A DNA stretch of 64,000 bases from Plantago elongata (taxonomy: Eukaryota; Streptophyta; Magnoliopsida; Lamiales; Plantaginaceae). The stretch is taken from the NCBI GenBank assembly GCA_036897095.1, contig JAYMSP010000072.1, positions 1 to 64,000 of the forward strand, read 5' to 3'. A program made the translations under genes and the position numbers. Within the stretch, counting starts at the first letter, position 1. Each line of letters opens with the position of its first letter. Positions 44,912 to 56,481 of the stretch are shown here, piece by piece. The notes beneath the pieces were generated by a model. It ran no database searches. It was not told where the DNA came from and saw only the letters and a list, made by a program, of their open reading frames with translations.

Positions 44912-47381
44912 ATGGGAAAGAGAAAGCGAGCCTCAGATAACCACAACAACAAGACACAACCACCTTCAGGTTCCTCCTTCTTTCTGGGTTTCTACGATTT
45001 TCGCGGAAATTGCTTGATTTTCTAATAAAGATTGAATTTTTATGGTCTGATGATTGCGATTATTAGTGATGTTAATGTTTTGGTTGAATCTTCATTGACT
45101 TGTGGAGGTTTATTGGAGTTTTGCATGTTTGTTGTTTTAGCTCAGAAATGAGCATTCTTGATAATCAATAGGTTTTGTGGTATTTTTGTTGTGCATTGTG
45201 GAGATAATCTGCCTTATATAGGTTTGGATTGGTTGTTTTGGTGTAGCTAGATACTGGCATTGAGTTCTGATCTTTATTGGTGTAATGCAGTTGCAAGGTA
45301 CTCTCTTTTTAGTATATCCTAGGCATAGATGTATAGTCGGAGTTGGAATCAAAATGTAGGGGAAGCGAAAGAGGAACAATCGGATTACAAGGTCTTAGTG
45401 GGTCCGCTTCGACTGTTTAGAACTTTTGATTATAGGTCTTGTGCATCACTGCATTGTTAGAAAAAGATTCCTAAGCTGATTATTGATTGAGGCCTTTTAA
45501 TTTAGGAAAGTAAGTTGATCTTTATTCTTTTACCTCTTAGCTGTTTTCCGGTGCTTTAAGGGCTTACATGTGTGTATAAAACAGGTAATTTGTGGTTTCA
45601 TCTGTCTAGATGAAGCACTTCATTCGTTTCTCTTCAGTTACATTTGTGTATACCATAATTGATCATCTTATTTGTGCATACATATTCTGCTTTGGTGTTT
45701 GAAGATGACTCATCAGGCATGTCATTCAACTTTATAACAATGGTATTTGAACCTTTTGGAATTGTGTGCAAGTGTCGAAACTACCGCACAACTCACAAGT
45801 CATTTAGCTTTTGTGATGCATTAAAATGGATCTAAACTATATGAATTATTTACACACCTTATTCCCACTAGTGGAAACCATCAACTTTTATTTTTGGAGT
45901 ATCATAATAAGTTTAGAGAACCCTGTCTGTCCAGAATTCACATTTTGACAATTTGCGCTTATGTTCTGCTGTAACAGTTTATGTGGTTGAGTTTGGTATA
46001 TTTGCAATTGAATCTCTTATACAGTTTGATGATTTTTTCTTGTTATGGATTTTCAGACATTGCACCCTTTGACTTGGAAGAGGTTTGTTATTTATAATCT
46101 ACGTGTTGCTTGTCTTTGTCTCTCCTCTCCCTCTCTCTCTGCCTGGTTCTCTATGTCTCCATTTCTTAACATCTGTGTTTGTAACAGAGCTCTTCTGGCC
46201 AAGCTGAAACCAGTGCTAGACAGTCTATTATGGAAGTCGGGGGTAGTTCTCACAAAAGAACGGCTGGTCGTCAATCTCCAGTTAATCAGAATCATGGGTC
46301 CACTCGCTCTATGCTGTTAAAACATGCCCGTCATTCCATTAGCCGCCACTATTCCAGAAGGAGCTCTGGTAGCCATCTTGATGCATCCCCTTCTAATTCT
46401 AAGTGGAGTAGTAATCCCCTGCACGATTCAAAGTTCTCCTTTAAAGTGTCAAGTAGAGACCTTTCAGACTTGCACTATAGAGGTGTGTGCAGTTTTTCTC
46501 TGAATTATTTTTAAAGCTTAAGTTATCATTGTTTATTTATTGACCATTTAAGAAAATAGATGTGAAAAGACGGAACCTTTAGGATAAATTATGAAGTCAC
46601 TGCTTAGGTATGCGCTATTTTCATGTTACATGCGAAAAATGTCCGCTGAATTTGCGTAATGTGACATCAGGACCTGTTAAAAGATGTTCTTAATACATCA
46701 AATAATCGGATGGCTCTTTTTCCTTTGTAATGTTGTGGCGTGAGCATTTCTTGTGCTCCCGTTTTTATTAATAATATTTGGCCGATTAAAAAAAAAATAA
46801 AATCAGTTAGAACTTTGAAATTGGCAAATCTTTCGATGTTCAGTATCAGACTCTTTGCATTTTTAATTTGTTAAGTATGTGCTCACCGGTAGTATACTGT
46901 TTGGAAATTGGAAAGGGTATTTGGTAAATCATTTAAATTCTTTACACCGTTAAGACCATGAGAGTTAATGTGATGTAACCAAATATTGCTTGTTTCACAA
47001 GTTCATTCTCCATTACTTTTTGCAAGCAAAACCTTGTCTTGACGTAGTATCTACTTTCCTTGTTAATATATCATGTCATGAAGTTTTTTTTTCTTTTAAA
47101 TTTCAGAAAGCATGGAGAGGTCATTTCACAAGCCTGACAGAATACATTCAGGTCCATCAGTGGTGAACACGGTGCCTACCAATATAAAGAAATTAGAGTG
47201 TGCTATATGTCAGAAGCGTCTGCAGAAGAAGCCGTTCGTTCTTGATGACTCTCTTCCAGCTAACGACCTCTCAGTCGTTGCAGTTTTAGTTTGCGGTCAT
47301 GCATATCATGCAGACTGCCTGGAGCAGAAGACTAACCATGAAGACAGACAAGATCCTCCTTGTCCACAGTGTGTAAGCTAG
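44912..47381 (+). CDS. RING-H2 finger protein (putative E3 ubiquitin ligase)
   Basis: Exons 44912-44969, 46057-46082, 46188-46482 and 47107-47381 join in frame to 217 aa. The start MGKRKRASDNHNNKTQPPSD is very basic and could act as a nuclear signal. The short second exon gives IAPFDLEE, and the third a Ser/His/Arg-rich disordered region (HARHSISRHYSRRSSGSHLD). The RING lies at the very C-terminus: LECAICQKRL, then VCGHAYHADCLE, then PPCPQC, which is C-x2-C, C-x-H-x2-H-x2-C, C-x2-C (RING-H2), with an unusually long loop 1 of about 28 residues. The protein ends two residues after the last Cys. GTAAGC right after it could also be a splice donor, so a further exon is possible. The tiny exon 2 is supported by frame and GT-AG signals only. 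Confidence 0.78.
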
Positions 47382-48268
47382 ATAATATATAGGTTATGAC
47401 TCATGATACCTAAATAAGATCAGAATTATAGGTTTCTGACTTTAGTAATAGATAGTACCAGACTAGGAAAGGGCTTTCGTATAAGATTTTATCGACCTGG
47501 TTATGCTGCATGCAATCTTGTGTGAAGTCCATAAATGAATTAAAACCTTTTTAGTCTTAGAATCGTTTTCCTTGGGATTCTATCTGATGGCTGTGTGTTT
47601 TTCCCGTTGTTGGAATTGTGTGTTGTCTTCATTGTGGTTTTGGTATGACCATGTCTTTAACTCTGCCCCCAAACTAACTGGCAGCCACGGAGGAGCGGTC
47701 AACAACTTTCGTAGGTGGATGTATTTGCCATCCTCCATCCCTTTGTGATTGGATTTGTATTTCCTTTTGGTGATTTTGTGAATGAAGAAAATACATTAAG
47801 ACATCTATCAAGTAGTACTGTGTTTTGTCACTTTTGTATGTTCCTCAAATCGGTGTCTGAGATATGTCCAAGGCGTGTCCATGTTGACACACCTCCGATA
47901 CATGTCCAACATGGACACTTAAGTACAATTCTTCTTTATTTCTTGGTGAATCGAAAATGCAGGTACATATATGATATCAACATATAATTCGGAATTGAAA
48001 TAGCCCTAGCCCCTTCTTGCTTTTCCTTTTCTGGCATTTATTCTTGTGCTTCTCTGTTATACTCGTTCCAGACTCACCTTCCTGCAACATGCCAGACTTC
48101 ATTCAGAATGAAAACAACACAATGTAATGCGATTAAGTACGATAAAAATGAAGACTAGGTGGTGTACGAGCTCTTGAATGGGTTGTAACTTGCCTGAAAC
48201 TTAGTTTCCAGCCAATCTTTTCAATATAGACATTGGGCGATCACCCCTCTCTATCTAAATCAGATGTA
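47382..48268. other. Region between convergent RING and unknown genes
   Basis: Holds the 3' untranslated region of the RING gene. The open frame 47715-47987 (plus) has no recognised domain. On the minus strand around 48150-48217, two overlapping frames (one reading DWLETKFQASYNPF) could be a terminal exon of the minus-strand gene, but no phase-matched splice site was found. Confidence 0.4.
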
Positions 48269-49132
48269 CTAAAACTCCGGAACAGGATTGTTTAATAATG
48301 AAAAGGTTATATGGAAGTATATTAAGCATGAGGAGCTCTTGTTAGGTACCTTTACTTGAATTGGAGTAGCAGTTTGCACATCTTCTGGAGTCACTTCAGC
48401 TCTAGCATTGTCATCTGATCTTCCAGGAAGAACGGATAATTCTGCACTGTTTTTACCAGTTGAATCGGATAAAACTTGAAATGTTGAAGAACTCGACTTA
48501 GAAGTGTTCTCTTCATCCATGTCCAAGCTCAGCTGCAATCACTCACTATCTTTAACACGAATCGACTCATTAAGAAATATGGTTGATTAAACATGTTACG
48601 TACATGATGATATGATACATTAACTTAGTTTATGCTACAATATGATGTACAATATGTCTTATGTGTTGTACATATCAACATATAAATTATATCGTACATG
48701 TGTGATACAACACATTAAAGTATCATGAGGCACTACAACATACTGTAGTATAGATAAAACGAAGAAAACAAAGAGTCATAACCTGCAACACTCGCATCTC
48801 AAGGAGAGCAAGTCTGTCCAAAAGCGTTCCCTTGTACTGCACTTCTTCCAGAGCCGATGAAATAGTCTTGTATCCATCACTTTCACAAGAATTGTTACTA
48901 TTGACACCATAATCTCTTCTTGAAAAGCTATGCTTCTCTTCTATAACTTGAAGCTGCGTATCCAAAAATTCCAACTTATGATCATTTCTTGAAAAGTAAA
49001 TTACGTTTACTCGTTTACAATCTCGAAAAGTACGTATGAGAGAGTACGAATAATTACCAGTCGATCGAGACGATCTAATCTTGGAATAAGGGGCATGAAA
49101 GACGTGGTATCTTGATTGTTATTTTGCTCCAT
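48269..49132 (-). CDS. Unrecognised conserved-looking plant protein with coiled-coil character
   Basis: I do not recognise the family. Three minus-strand exons join in phase: 49132-49058, 48974-48783 and 48532 onward. Exon 1 gives MEQNNNQDTTSFMPLIPRLD. Exon 2 is Leu/Glu-rich with heptad-like spacing (LEFLDTQLQVIEEKHSF, then ALEEVQYKGTLLDRLALLEM). Exon 3 is Ser/Asp/Glu-rich (LSLDMDEENTSKSSSSTFQV). Read straight through, exon 3 ends at a stop at 48269 (176 aa in all). A good donor (AAG followed by GTACC, at 48350) suggests it may instead splice to an unseen last exon. Gene reality is supported by the matching GT-AG borders and codon phase, not by homology. Confidence 0.6.
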
Positions 49133-49476
49133 ATCGTTTTCGCCAAGATGTTTTGATACAACTATCTATGTATATGTCTGTATATAGATAGTTTCATGTT
49201 CAATGTGAAAGTGATGAAAGAGTAGATGAGGTATAGACATTGGTGGACGGACGTTATTAATGGCAACTGCCTGCCCATTCTGTTCTTGTAGATTAGATCT
49301 CTCGACCTTCTCAATTTTTATATACTTTCTTCATTATTTACCATATCTTTGTGACAAACAAGATCACAACGCATTCAAGTCAAATCTTTATGGATTACGT
49401 TACCTTGCCCGCTAAAAAAAAATCACATGATAAACAATATTTATTCATTCATTGCAATCTCTTTGGCCCTTATTAT

Positions 49477-49577
49477 ATTGTTAGAGCGGCTATTTTCACA
49501 TTCAAATTAAACATTTCGTACATAAAATTTCAGGTTCAATTAAAAAAGATCACTCAAATTTTATACCAATCAATACC
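49477..49577. mobile_element. Worn Tourist-like MITE copy
   Basis: It ends CACTCAAATTTTATACCAAT then CAATACC before TTA, like the 3' end of the 31889 element. The left part is strongly diverged and its start is uncertain. Confidence 0.4.
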
Positions 49578-50222
49578 TTAGACATTGATTATGAAAAATA
49601 TATAGAAGTAATAAATTTCTAGTAGTTTAATTATTTGTTTAACTCAATCAATCTATCACTAAACACAATATAAATTAACTCTACAATGTTACATAAACCG
49701 TCGAATGAACAATCTCACGAACAATCAACGTAGAATCGAACAAACTCACATAATAAACCCAAACATGAGAATTTAAATGATTTGTGTTAGAAGTATGACT
49801 AGATTATAACTCTTTAATGTTAATTCTTTCAACTCATTAATGTTAGTAGTTAAAAATATTATTGAATTATACTTTTAATAGTTCGTCAACGTCTATATTC
49901 ACGGAATTAACTAAAAATTCTTTTATTGATCAGTTCAATGACAATGATACAACAAAGCTCGAATCTAAAACCAGAGAAATAACTGAAAATTGAAGGTAGG
50001 AGAAGAACACGATTATTTTCGTTATAGAAATGTAATTATGATGAACAGTGTGCAGCTACAGACTTTATACTCCTTTTCCACGCCTTATAACAACATCAGG
50101 CCACTATCTAGTCCAAGTGAAACAACGTTTTTATCACCTTATTACGACTTATTCTTCCAATTGCCACAAAATAAATCCAGTGTAATTCCAAATGTCTATT
50201 AATATATATAAGTTATCTCATA

Positions 50223-50458
50223 CTCCCTCCGTCCGGATTGCAAGTCCCACGGGACAGAACACAAATTTTAAGGAAAAAGTAATAAAGTAGAAAGAATGTA
50301 ATAAATTATGAATGTGATTGTATAAAGTAGAAGAAAAAATAAATAAAATTCGAGAAATAATGTATAATAAAGTAATATTTTTTATTTAAGAAAATGTAAT
50401 TTTTAATTTGGAACAGTTTTAAACCGAATATAAGATTTCTTATTCGATACGGAGTGAG
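50223..50458. mobile_element. Stowaway MITE, 236 bp
   Basis: TA on both sides (50221-50222 and 50459-50460). The left end CTCCCTCCGTCCGGATTGCA is the textbook plant Stowaway terminus; the right end GATACGGAGTGAG is its worn inverted copy. AT-rich and non-coding. Confidence 0.85.
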
Positions 50459-50939
50459 TATGTTATAGTGGGACGTGGAAAAGTAAGTTTTATGAAAAGT
50501 ACATTCACTAATATAAATCGAATGATTGAGTGTGTCAAATATTTAAATTGTAGGAAGTAAGTATTACTTGCAATTGTTTGTTTTAAGAGTCTGTGATACA
50601 TTATAAAGGTTATGTTCTCACATCTTAAATTATAAACAAAAATAAATTAATGGGAAATTTGGCTAATTTTTTGAATGGATACTACAAGAATTTCATTTTC
50701 TCGATGGATACAAAAATAAAATAACTGAACTAAAATTAATTAATTATTAATTTAATTATCAAATTAGCAAATTGGTCATTAAATTAGTGGAATTAGTGCC
50801 CATTTGAGATCTACTGCCACTGGAGCATCTGTTATTCCATCATTGTTCTTATTTGACACTATGAATGGGAATAGTACTTAGTTGTAGTTATTTATCTTCT
50901 TCATTGATTTTGTTTACCTTGTTCGTTCATTGATGTTCT

Positions 50940-51260
50940 TGATTCTTATCCATAGAATCAAGATTGCTAAGAAGGGACGTAACAAATTTGCATTCCAAGC
51001 TTAGATTCTTCAAAATTTGACGCTTTTCTTGGTTAATCCAACTCAAGCTCAGAGACTCGATAAGGCTATGGTGATAGCTAATACGGTACATGAACAATTA
51101 AATATTGTTAAGTCCAAACAAGTTATCGATGTTGAGATTCAATAAAATATTCAGAGTGAGTTGTTTAAACTTAATGAAAAGCTGAGAGTGGAGTCTGGAA
51201 ATAGTAGACTTGCTACTCAAATGCTTGATGTGCAAAATGTATGAGGTGATGGAATTTATA
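50940..51260 (+). pseudogene. Decayed coding-like stretch, unknown origin
   Basis: Pieces of one strand read like protein (LTLFLVNPTQAQRLDKAMVI, then ANTVHEQLNIVKSK, then SELFKLNEKLRVESGNSRLA) but are interrupted by stops. The base composition is less AT-rich than its surroundings. I do not recognise the family; it may be a dead gene piece or part of an old mobile element. Confidence 0.3.
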
Positions 51261-51975
51261 CAGACTTTCCAAAATCTAATCTTGTACTAGTTAGAAACGT
51301 TGTTTATCATAGGAGAACTTATAAAAAGTCATTCTTTACTTCGATCATCGAAATTGTAGTCATGGTCGACCTAAACTTTCAGAGTTTATGTGTACTACTT
51401 TTTAAATAGGCACACAATAACAATGGATATCAAAAAGTTCAAAAATTATATGACATTAAAAATTATTTAAATACACAAGATTTTACAAAATTTATGTAAG
51501 TTTAATATCTTGTTCCAAATAAATAATGCGACGCATCTGAATATTTATATTCTAGAGTCTACACAACTATAACAGTTTCTTAAAACTCACTTAGAAGAAA
51601 TGAAGAAACAAAAAAAAACAAGGAAGAAAAGAGAAGCAATTAAGATAGCAAATAAATTGATAAATTAAAAAATAGTTATGAGGTGTTTCGATTTTAGTGG
51701 AAAAATAATGTTTTGACTTAAATATAAATAAATTATTTAAATGAGTTTTTATACTAATTACTTTGAAATGATTTATTTTTAATTCAAAATAATCATACTT
51801 CAATGAGGTACTATATAGAAAATAGTTTAATTTTATAAAAATACAAAAGTATAAACAAAATGTTAAATAATGTAATTTTAGAAGAACAACGTTACATAAT
51901 TCAAGAGTACAACAAATAAGTAACTTGCATATATAATTTTTTCTCGATGTTGAAGATTTAGATTTAGATTTATAG

Positions 51976-53140
51976 TAGGGCAAATTACATCTGCACCCCC
52001 TGTTAGATTCAAAAGTTGCAGATGGATACCACCTAGATCTACAATTACATGGCAACCCTAGTCGATAAAAATCAATTACGTCCAGGTCCACGAATTTGAC
52101 TTTCATCGAACTTAAGCCAGGAAAAGTCGTTTCTGCCCCTGTTTGAATTTCAACTTTTGAAATTGACCAAACAACCTATTTACAGTTCAAGTCCTTGAAC
52201 AAAATAGAATATCACTCTTCAACTTTCTATTTTTTAAAATATCACCCTTCGAATGTTTTAGAGTTCAATTTAATCCCTAGAACGTTTTGAATTTTGCAAT
52301 TAGGTGTATCAAATTCTCAACTACAAGGGTTTCTAGTTTTCATAACTTTCATTTCAGTCCTTGCAACAACCACCAGTCACCCGCCTCACCACCACCACAC
52401 GTCCACCACCAGTCCTCCGCCTCACCATCACCAGTCCACCACCACACGTACACCACCACAATCCTCCGCCTCAAATTCGTAACCTTCATTGTTCTACAAA
52501 ATTGAAATCCCCTATGGCCCTATCAAACCTTAAAACTCAGTGACACAGCCGATCTCGCAACCAACACCACTCCACGACGTCTCTTCCTCCTCCTCCTCAA
52601 ACCACACCACGCCACGGTCGATCTCGCAACCACCACCATGCCACAACGTCTCCTCCTCCTCAAACCACCACCACGCCATGCCGTCACCTCCTCCTTAAAC
52701 CACTACCACGCCACGACCGATCTAGCAACCAAGCATCAACTCGCCGATAAAACAGAAAGAAAAGGGGACGACCGGACGAGAAGATCAAACTGAGAAAGAA
52801 AAGGGAGGATCGAACGGAGATTGACGAACAAGATAGAAGATGAAGCCAGGAGGTTTGAAAGACGAGCGAATTCACCGGAGTAGCAGCAACAAAGAGCTTG
52901 ATAGTAGAGAGAAGAGAAGAACAAATGGGGAATTTTAACAATTTTTCAAAAGAATTGACTAAGGCCATGTTTGGATTGCCATACAACTGAATAGTGAATT
53001 AAGCTGGTCAACAAAAAAAATGAATTTATAGACCTGAATGTAATTGTGAATCTGAGTGGACTCATCTGCAACATAGGTCCCTTTATAGTACCATATATTA
53101 AATTTGGGTCTTAATAGATTAGGGTCCTATTTAGATAAAC
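51976..53140. mobile_element. Candidate TIR element (Mutator-like?) with internal tandem repeats
   Basis: Near the left end GTTGCAGATGGATACCACCT is followed by AGATCTACAATTACAT. Near the right end the minus strand reads GTTGCAGATGAGTCCACTCA followed by GATTCACAATTACATTCAGG. These are imperfect long inverted repeats about 1.0 kb apart. The inside is CA/CCTCC-rich with tandem repeats and shows no transposase. Outer ends and target duplication could not be fixed, so the coordinates are approximate. Confidence 0.4.
52551..52733. repeat. Tandem repeat, about 62-67 bp unit, 2.5-3 copies
   Basis: Each unit opens CGATCTCGCAACCA and runs through CCACAACGTCTCCTCCTCCT and CAAACCACCACCACGCCA. Units begin near 52551 and 52618, with partial ones after. 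Just before it (52370-52470) are shorter repeats of CACCACCA and GTCCTCCGCCTCACCA words. Confidence 0.75.
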
Positions 53141-53743
53141 ATCCCATATGATTTCAGGCATTGTATCCTCAAGTTTACTTATCTCTTGACCTGGCTTAGG
53201 TTATTGGAATATTGAACTTCCCCGTTGATTAAAATTCGCTAGAAAGACATTCATCTATTACGAAATGCGTCCGAAATTGAACTATTACAAGTTCGAAAAT
53301 AAATCTAGATTTACGTTCTAACTATGATTTAATCCGAAAACAAATCTAGAAATTGAACTATTTGCATAAATTGTCCAAAACACCCTTATTTTTGCAATTT
53401 CATTTGTCTTTTATACTGTTGATGGGAGATAATGTCTCTGTTTACTCTCAAGGAAAGAATACAAGCTGCAGACATACCGGACAAGAAGGCTAATCGTGTT
53501 GTAAAATGCGGCTTTTCTGTTTTATTAGTTTTGGTTTTCAGTTATTTAGCAATTAGTTTCATTCTTTCATTATGTTCTGTTTTGTATATAAACAGCTTCT
53601 AATAGACATATTGTCATATTTTGTTAGCAATTAGTTTTGCAAAATGTATCTTTTAACAAATTGTTTCATTCTTTCAAATAAAAATAAAAAAATGATCGTT
53701 GGAGTATTTTAATTTTTTTATAAACATGTAAATTAAAAAAAAA

Positions 53744-53907
53744 GTGTCCGGTCCAATCAGGACCGGACACGTGTCCCAGCCAAACGGCTGGGACACTAGC
53801 CGTTTGGGGCTGCTCCCACGATGGAGCACGCCCCAAATATTCACTTTTTCAACCGATTAATTTGTGCAGTAGTTATGCTGGCTCTACAACCGTTCACAGT
53901 GAACGGT
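53744..53907. repeat. Cluster of GC-rich palindromes (three adjacent, one nearby)
   Basis: GTGTCCGGTCC (53744-53754) pairs exactly with GGACCGGACAC (53760-53770). GTGTCCCAGCC (53771-53781) pairs exactly with GGCTGGGACAC (53786-53796). CCAAACGGCT (53780-53789) also pairs with AGCCGTTTGG (53798-53807), offering an alternative fold. GGGGCTGCTCC pairs with GGAGCACGCCCC (about 53806-53834) with one bulge. ACCGTTCAC (53889-53897) pairs exactly with GTGAACGGT (53899-53907). All this lies in otherwise AT-rich DNA. Confidence 0.9.
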
Positions 53908-53913
53908 CTAAAT

Positions 53914-54105
53914 TTAATTGTAATTCCGCCTATGAATGAACACAAGAAGCTTAATTGTTTCTTCCTCAATCTGCGGCACCCTTACCACCTCTTCCGCCGC
54001 CGCATAAATCTTCATCTTCTTCACATAATCACTGCCGGAACTTGAAATTAAGCTTCTTGCCATGGCCGCCGTCCCGCCACAGCTTCTTGGCTCGAACTCC
54101 TCCAT
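53914..54105 (-). CDS. Orphan first-exon-like reading frame
   Basis: On the minus strand ATG at 54105 opens MEEFEPRSCGGTAAMARSLI, then SSSGSDYVKKMKIYAAAEEV. GTG followed by GTAAGG then gives a strong splice-donor match near 53980. GC content is high for the region and the protein-like character is fair, but no downstream exon was found. It could be a captured gene fragment next to the palindromes. I do not recognise it. Confidence 0.3.
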   Translation of the reverse strand: MEEFEPRSCGGTAAMARSLISSSGSDYVKKMKIYAAAEEVVRVPQIEEETIKLLVFIHRRNYN

Positions 54106-56481
54106 ATCTCTGTTAAATTATATCTACTTGAAGCTTAAAGCAAGAGGAAAAAATTGATATAGTTTGTTTCTTCAATTAAGATGTTAATTGGATGTTGAAT
54201 TGAAAATTAAATTTGAGGAAGAGCCATGAAAGGAAGAAGATGGTTAACAACTTTTGTCAAATTAATATATTGTACTAATAATGAATTAGGGGTAAAATAG
54301 GTAGTTTGTGTCATTTTTCTCATGATCAACTACTGAAGTGTCGTCCCTTGTAATGAAAAGAGCTAACAGATAATAATTTTGGCTATTGTCGTTGGCATGA
54401 ATTCTCCCCCAGCCAAGCATGTATAATTGTACACTCTAGAAATGTTCGAAACAATTTTGGGTTTGTCCAATCTACATTACAATAAAAATTTCATACAATC
54501 ATATCGTTGGAATCAGAAAAATATATTCTTATAAAGAATTTATTCCAAAATAAAAGTTTGTACTGAAAATATAATTTTCATAAAAAATTAATATGTATAA
54601 CTTAAATGTTATATTTATTAAAGAAAATCACCAAATACTAACTTGAGAATTTATTGATATTTTTTGTTCAACAAAAAGGTTTATATGAACTACTACTTAC
54701 ACGAAACTAAAAGATAAACTTACCATTTAAAAGTTCAAATTACTATCATAAACAACTTTAGACGAGTATTTCACATATTCAATTTTATAATGAATTCATA
54801 TATATGGATAAGTATTATAAAATATTATGTCATTTATTACTATAGAGAGGTATAATTACTTAAGATGATACCGGAAAAAGTAATAAAATATGATAATGTG
54901 GAGTTTATTCTTATTTATAACTGGTCCTAAGTTGAAACTAGAAGTTTTTATGACTATAGGGAGTTTATTACTTTAAAGAGTAGTCCTTTATAGAGTTTTT
55001 GTTGTAGTTGAATTTGATTCGAAAGGAAAATTATATGTATCTTTTAAATCGGTTAAATATTATTAATATAAACGCAAGTATAAAATGTGTTTGCGACATT
55101 ACCTGAACTGTTGTGAACTTGGCGGTTTGCTAAAGTAGACACATTTAATTCAAGAAAAAGACACATTTTGTTTTTATAATGAGCGGACGAGAGCTCCAAT
55201 AAAAGTGGTTGCCGTTTTTCCATATGACGTACGTACAAGTTGTTAGAATTAATACTTTAGTCAAAATCATCATTTACATTTGGTTTAAGATGTGTCCCTC
55301 AACCATTGAATCTTTGCAATTAAGTACATTATAATGTTTCATAACTTTGTGACTTGCCCCTTGTAATTTTGGTGAATGATCTATAGGCATGATGACCAAT
55401 ATTGTAAGCTAGGTCATTGATCTCCAAGAAACCCTAGGATTCAATTATATATGTTTGTAAGATTATGTATATATAAACTTTCAACTTTCACAGTTAAAAT
55501 TTTAACATGAAAGTAATATGTATAATTTAATAAACATCAGTTAACTATTATATGCTCCATTAATCCTATAGAAGACTGTAAGATATGAGGGTTAATGTAA
55601 CTATGTAAAAGTAATGTAGATAGTTATATTAAATATGTAGTATTTACAGTTTAATGTAAATATTAAAACAATCAAATAACGTCTCTTTAAAAAGAATTCG
55701 ATAATACTCAACTGAATTAGTCGTATAAGCAGACATTAGTAACTCCTTTTCACTAATCATGTGAGTTGGAGGTCATCAATGGGCACAAAAAAAATCTCAA
55801 CCAAGAACGTGAAATTTGAGCCCCCACCTTGGAGGCGTGGGATCAAGCAAGCCAGGTCAAAACAACTGTACTAACACTATATATAAATCATTATTTTGAA
55901 AAAAGATTTAAATATCTAGCAACCTCAAATTATATGAGATTCGAATCTACAAATCGGACAATTCCACAATTCTCACAAACTCACCAATCCAACGGCTCAC
56001 ATCAATCACAGAAAGCATCACCAATTTCATTGGTTAGTTTGTTTACTACTTTTAAAAATGGCATAATTCGAGTATCAAAAATCGCACCTCTCCTTTTTAA
56101 CTGAAAAAAGAAAAAAATACCAACCCATACACAACCTGTCTCTCTCTGCCAGAAAAAATTCATCAATCTTGATTACATTACTCAACAAGGTACCTAAATT
56201 ACATTTACATCTTCTCAATTCATCATAAAGCTTCAATCTTTCATCATAAAGTTTCAATCTTTCTTGTTTCTTTTGGGCAAGATTGAAGCTTTAAAGCAAA
56301 CACCATTTTCCCACAACCTCAAGGAACATACTTGACCTGGGTTCTTTGTTTCGTCACAGGATATTGGCTATTTCTTGTTGAATTTGAAGTCTTGGGGAAA
56401 AATCAAGAATAGGTTTTTTTTCATTTCCCCCCCTGAGTCTTTACTATTTGCATATATTTGTTTTGTTGTGTATATTGGCGA

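Larger units (their letters stand above)
49133..56481. other. 7.3-kb gene-poor region with elements and palindromes
   Basis: Contains a worn Tourist copy (49477), a Stowaway (50223), a decayed coding-like stretch (50940), a TIR element with tandem repeats (51976), the palindrome cluster (53744) and an orphan first-exon-like frame (53914). The remainder (54.3-56.4 kb) is AT-rich without a supported gene. The last 300 bp are the 5' leader region of the MGDG synthase gene. Confidence 0.55.

Noticed and set aside
51591-52106. 171-codon minus-strand open frame
   Set aside because: Composition is Phe/Leu/Tyr/Lys-rich as expected from AT-rich non-coding DNA, no domain is recognisable, and its start overlaps the inverted-repeat end of the candidate TIR element.
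53744-53834. Hammerhead ribozyme, retrozyme or viroid-like sequence
   Set aside because: The conserved CUGANGA and GAAA core words of a hammerhead are absent in both orientations; only the palindromes remain to be explained.
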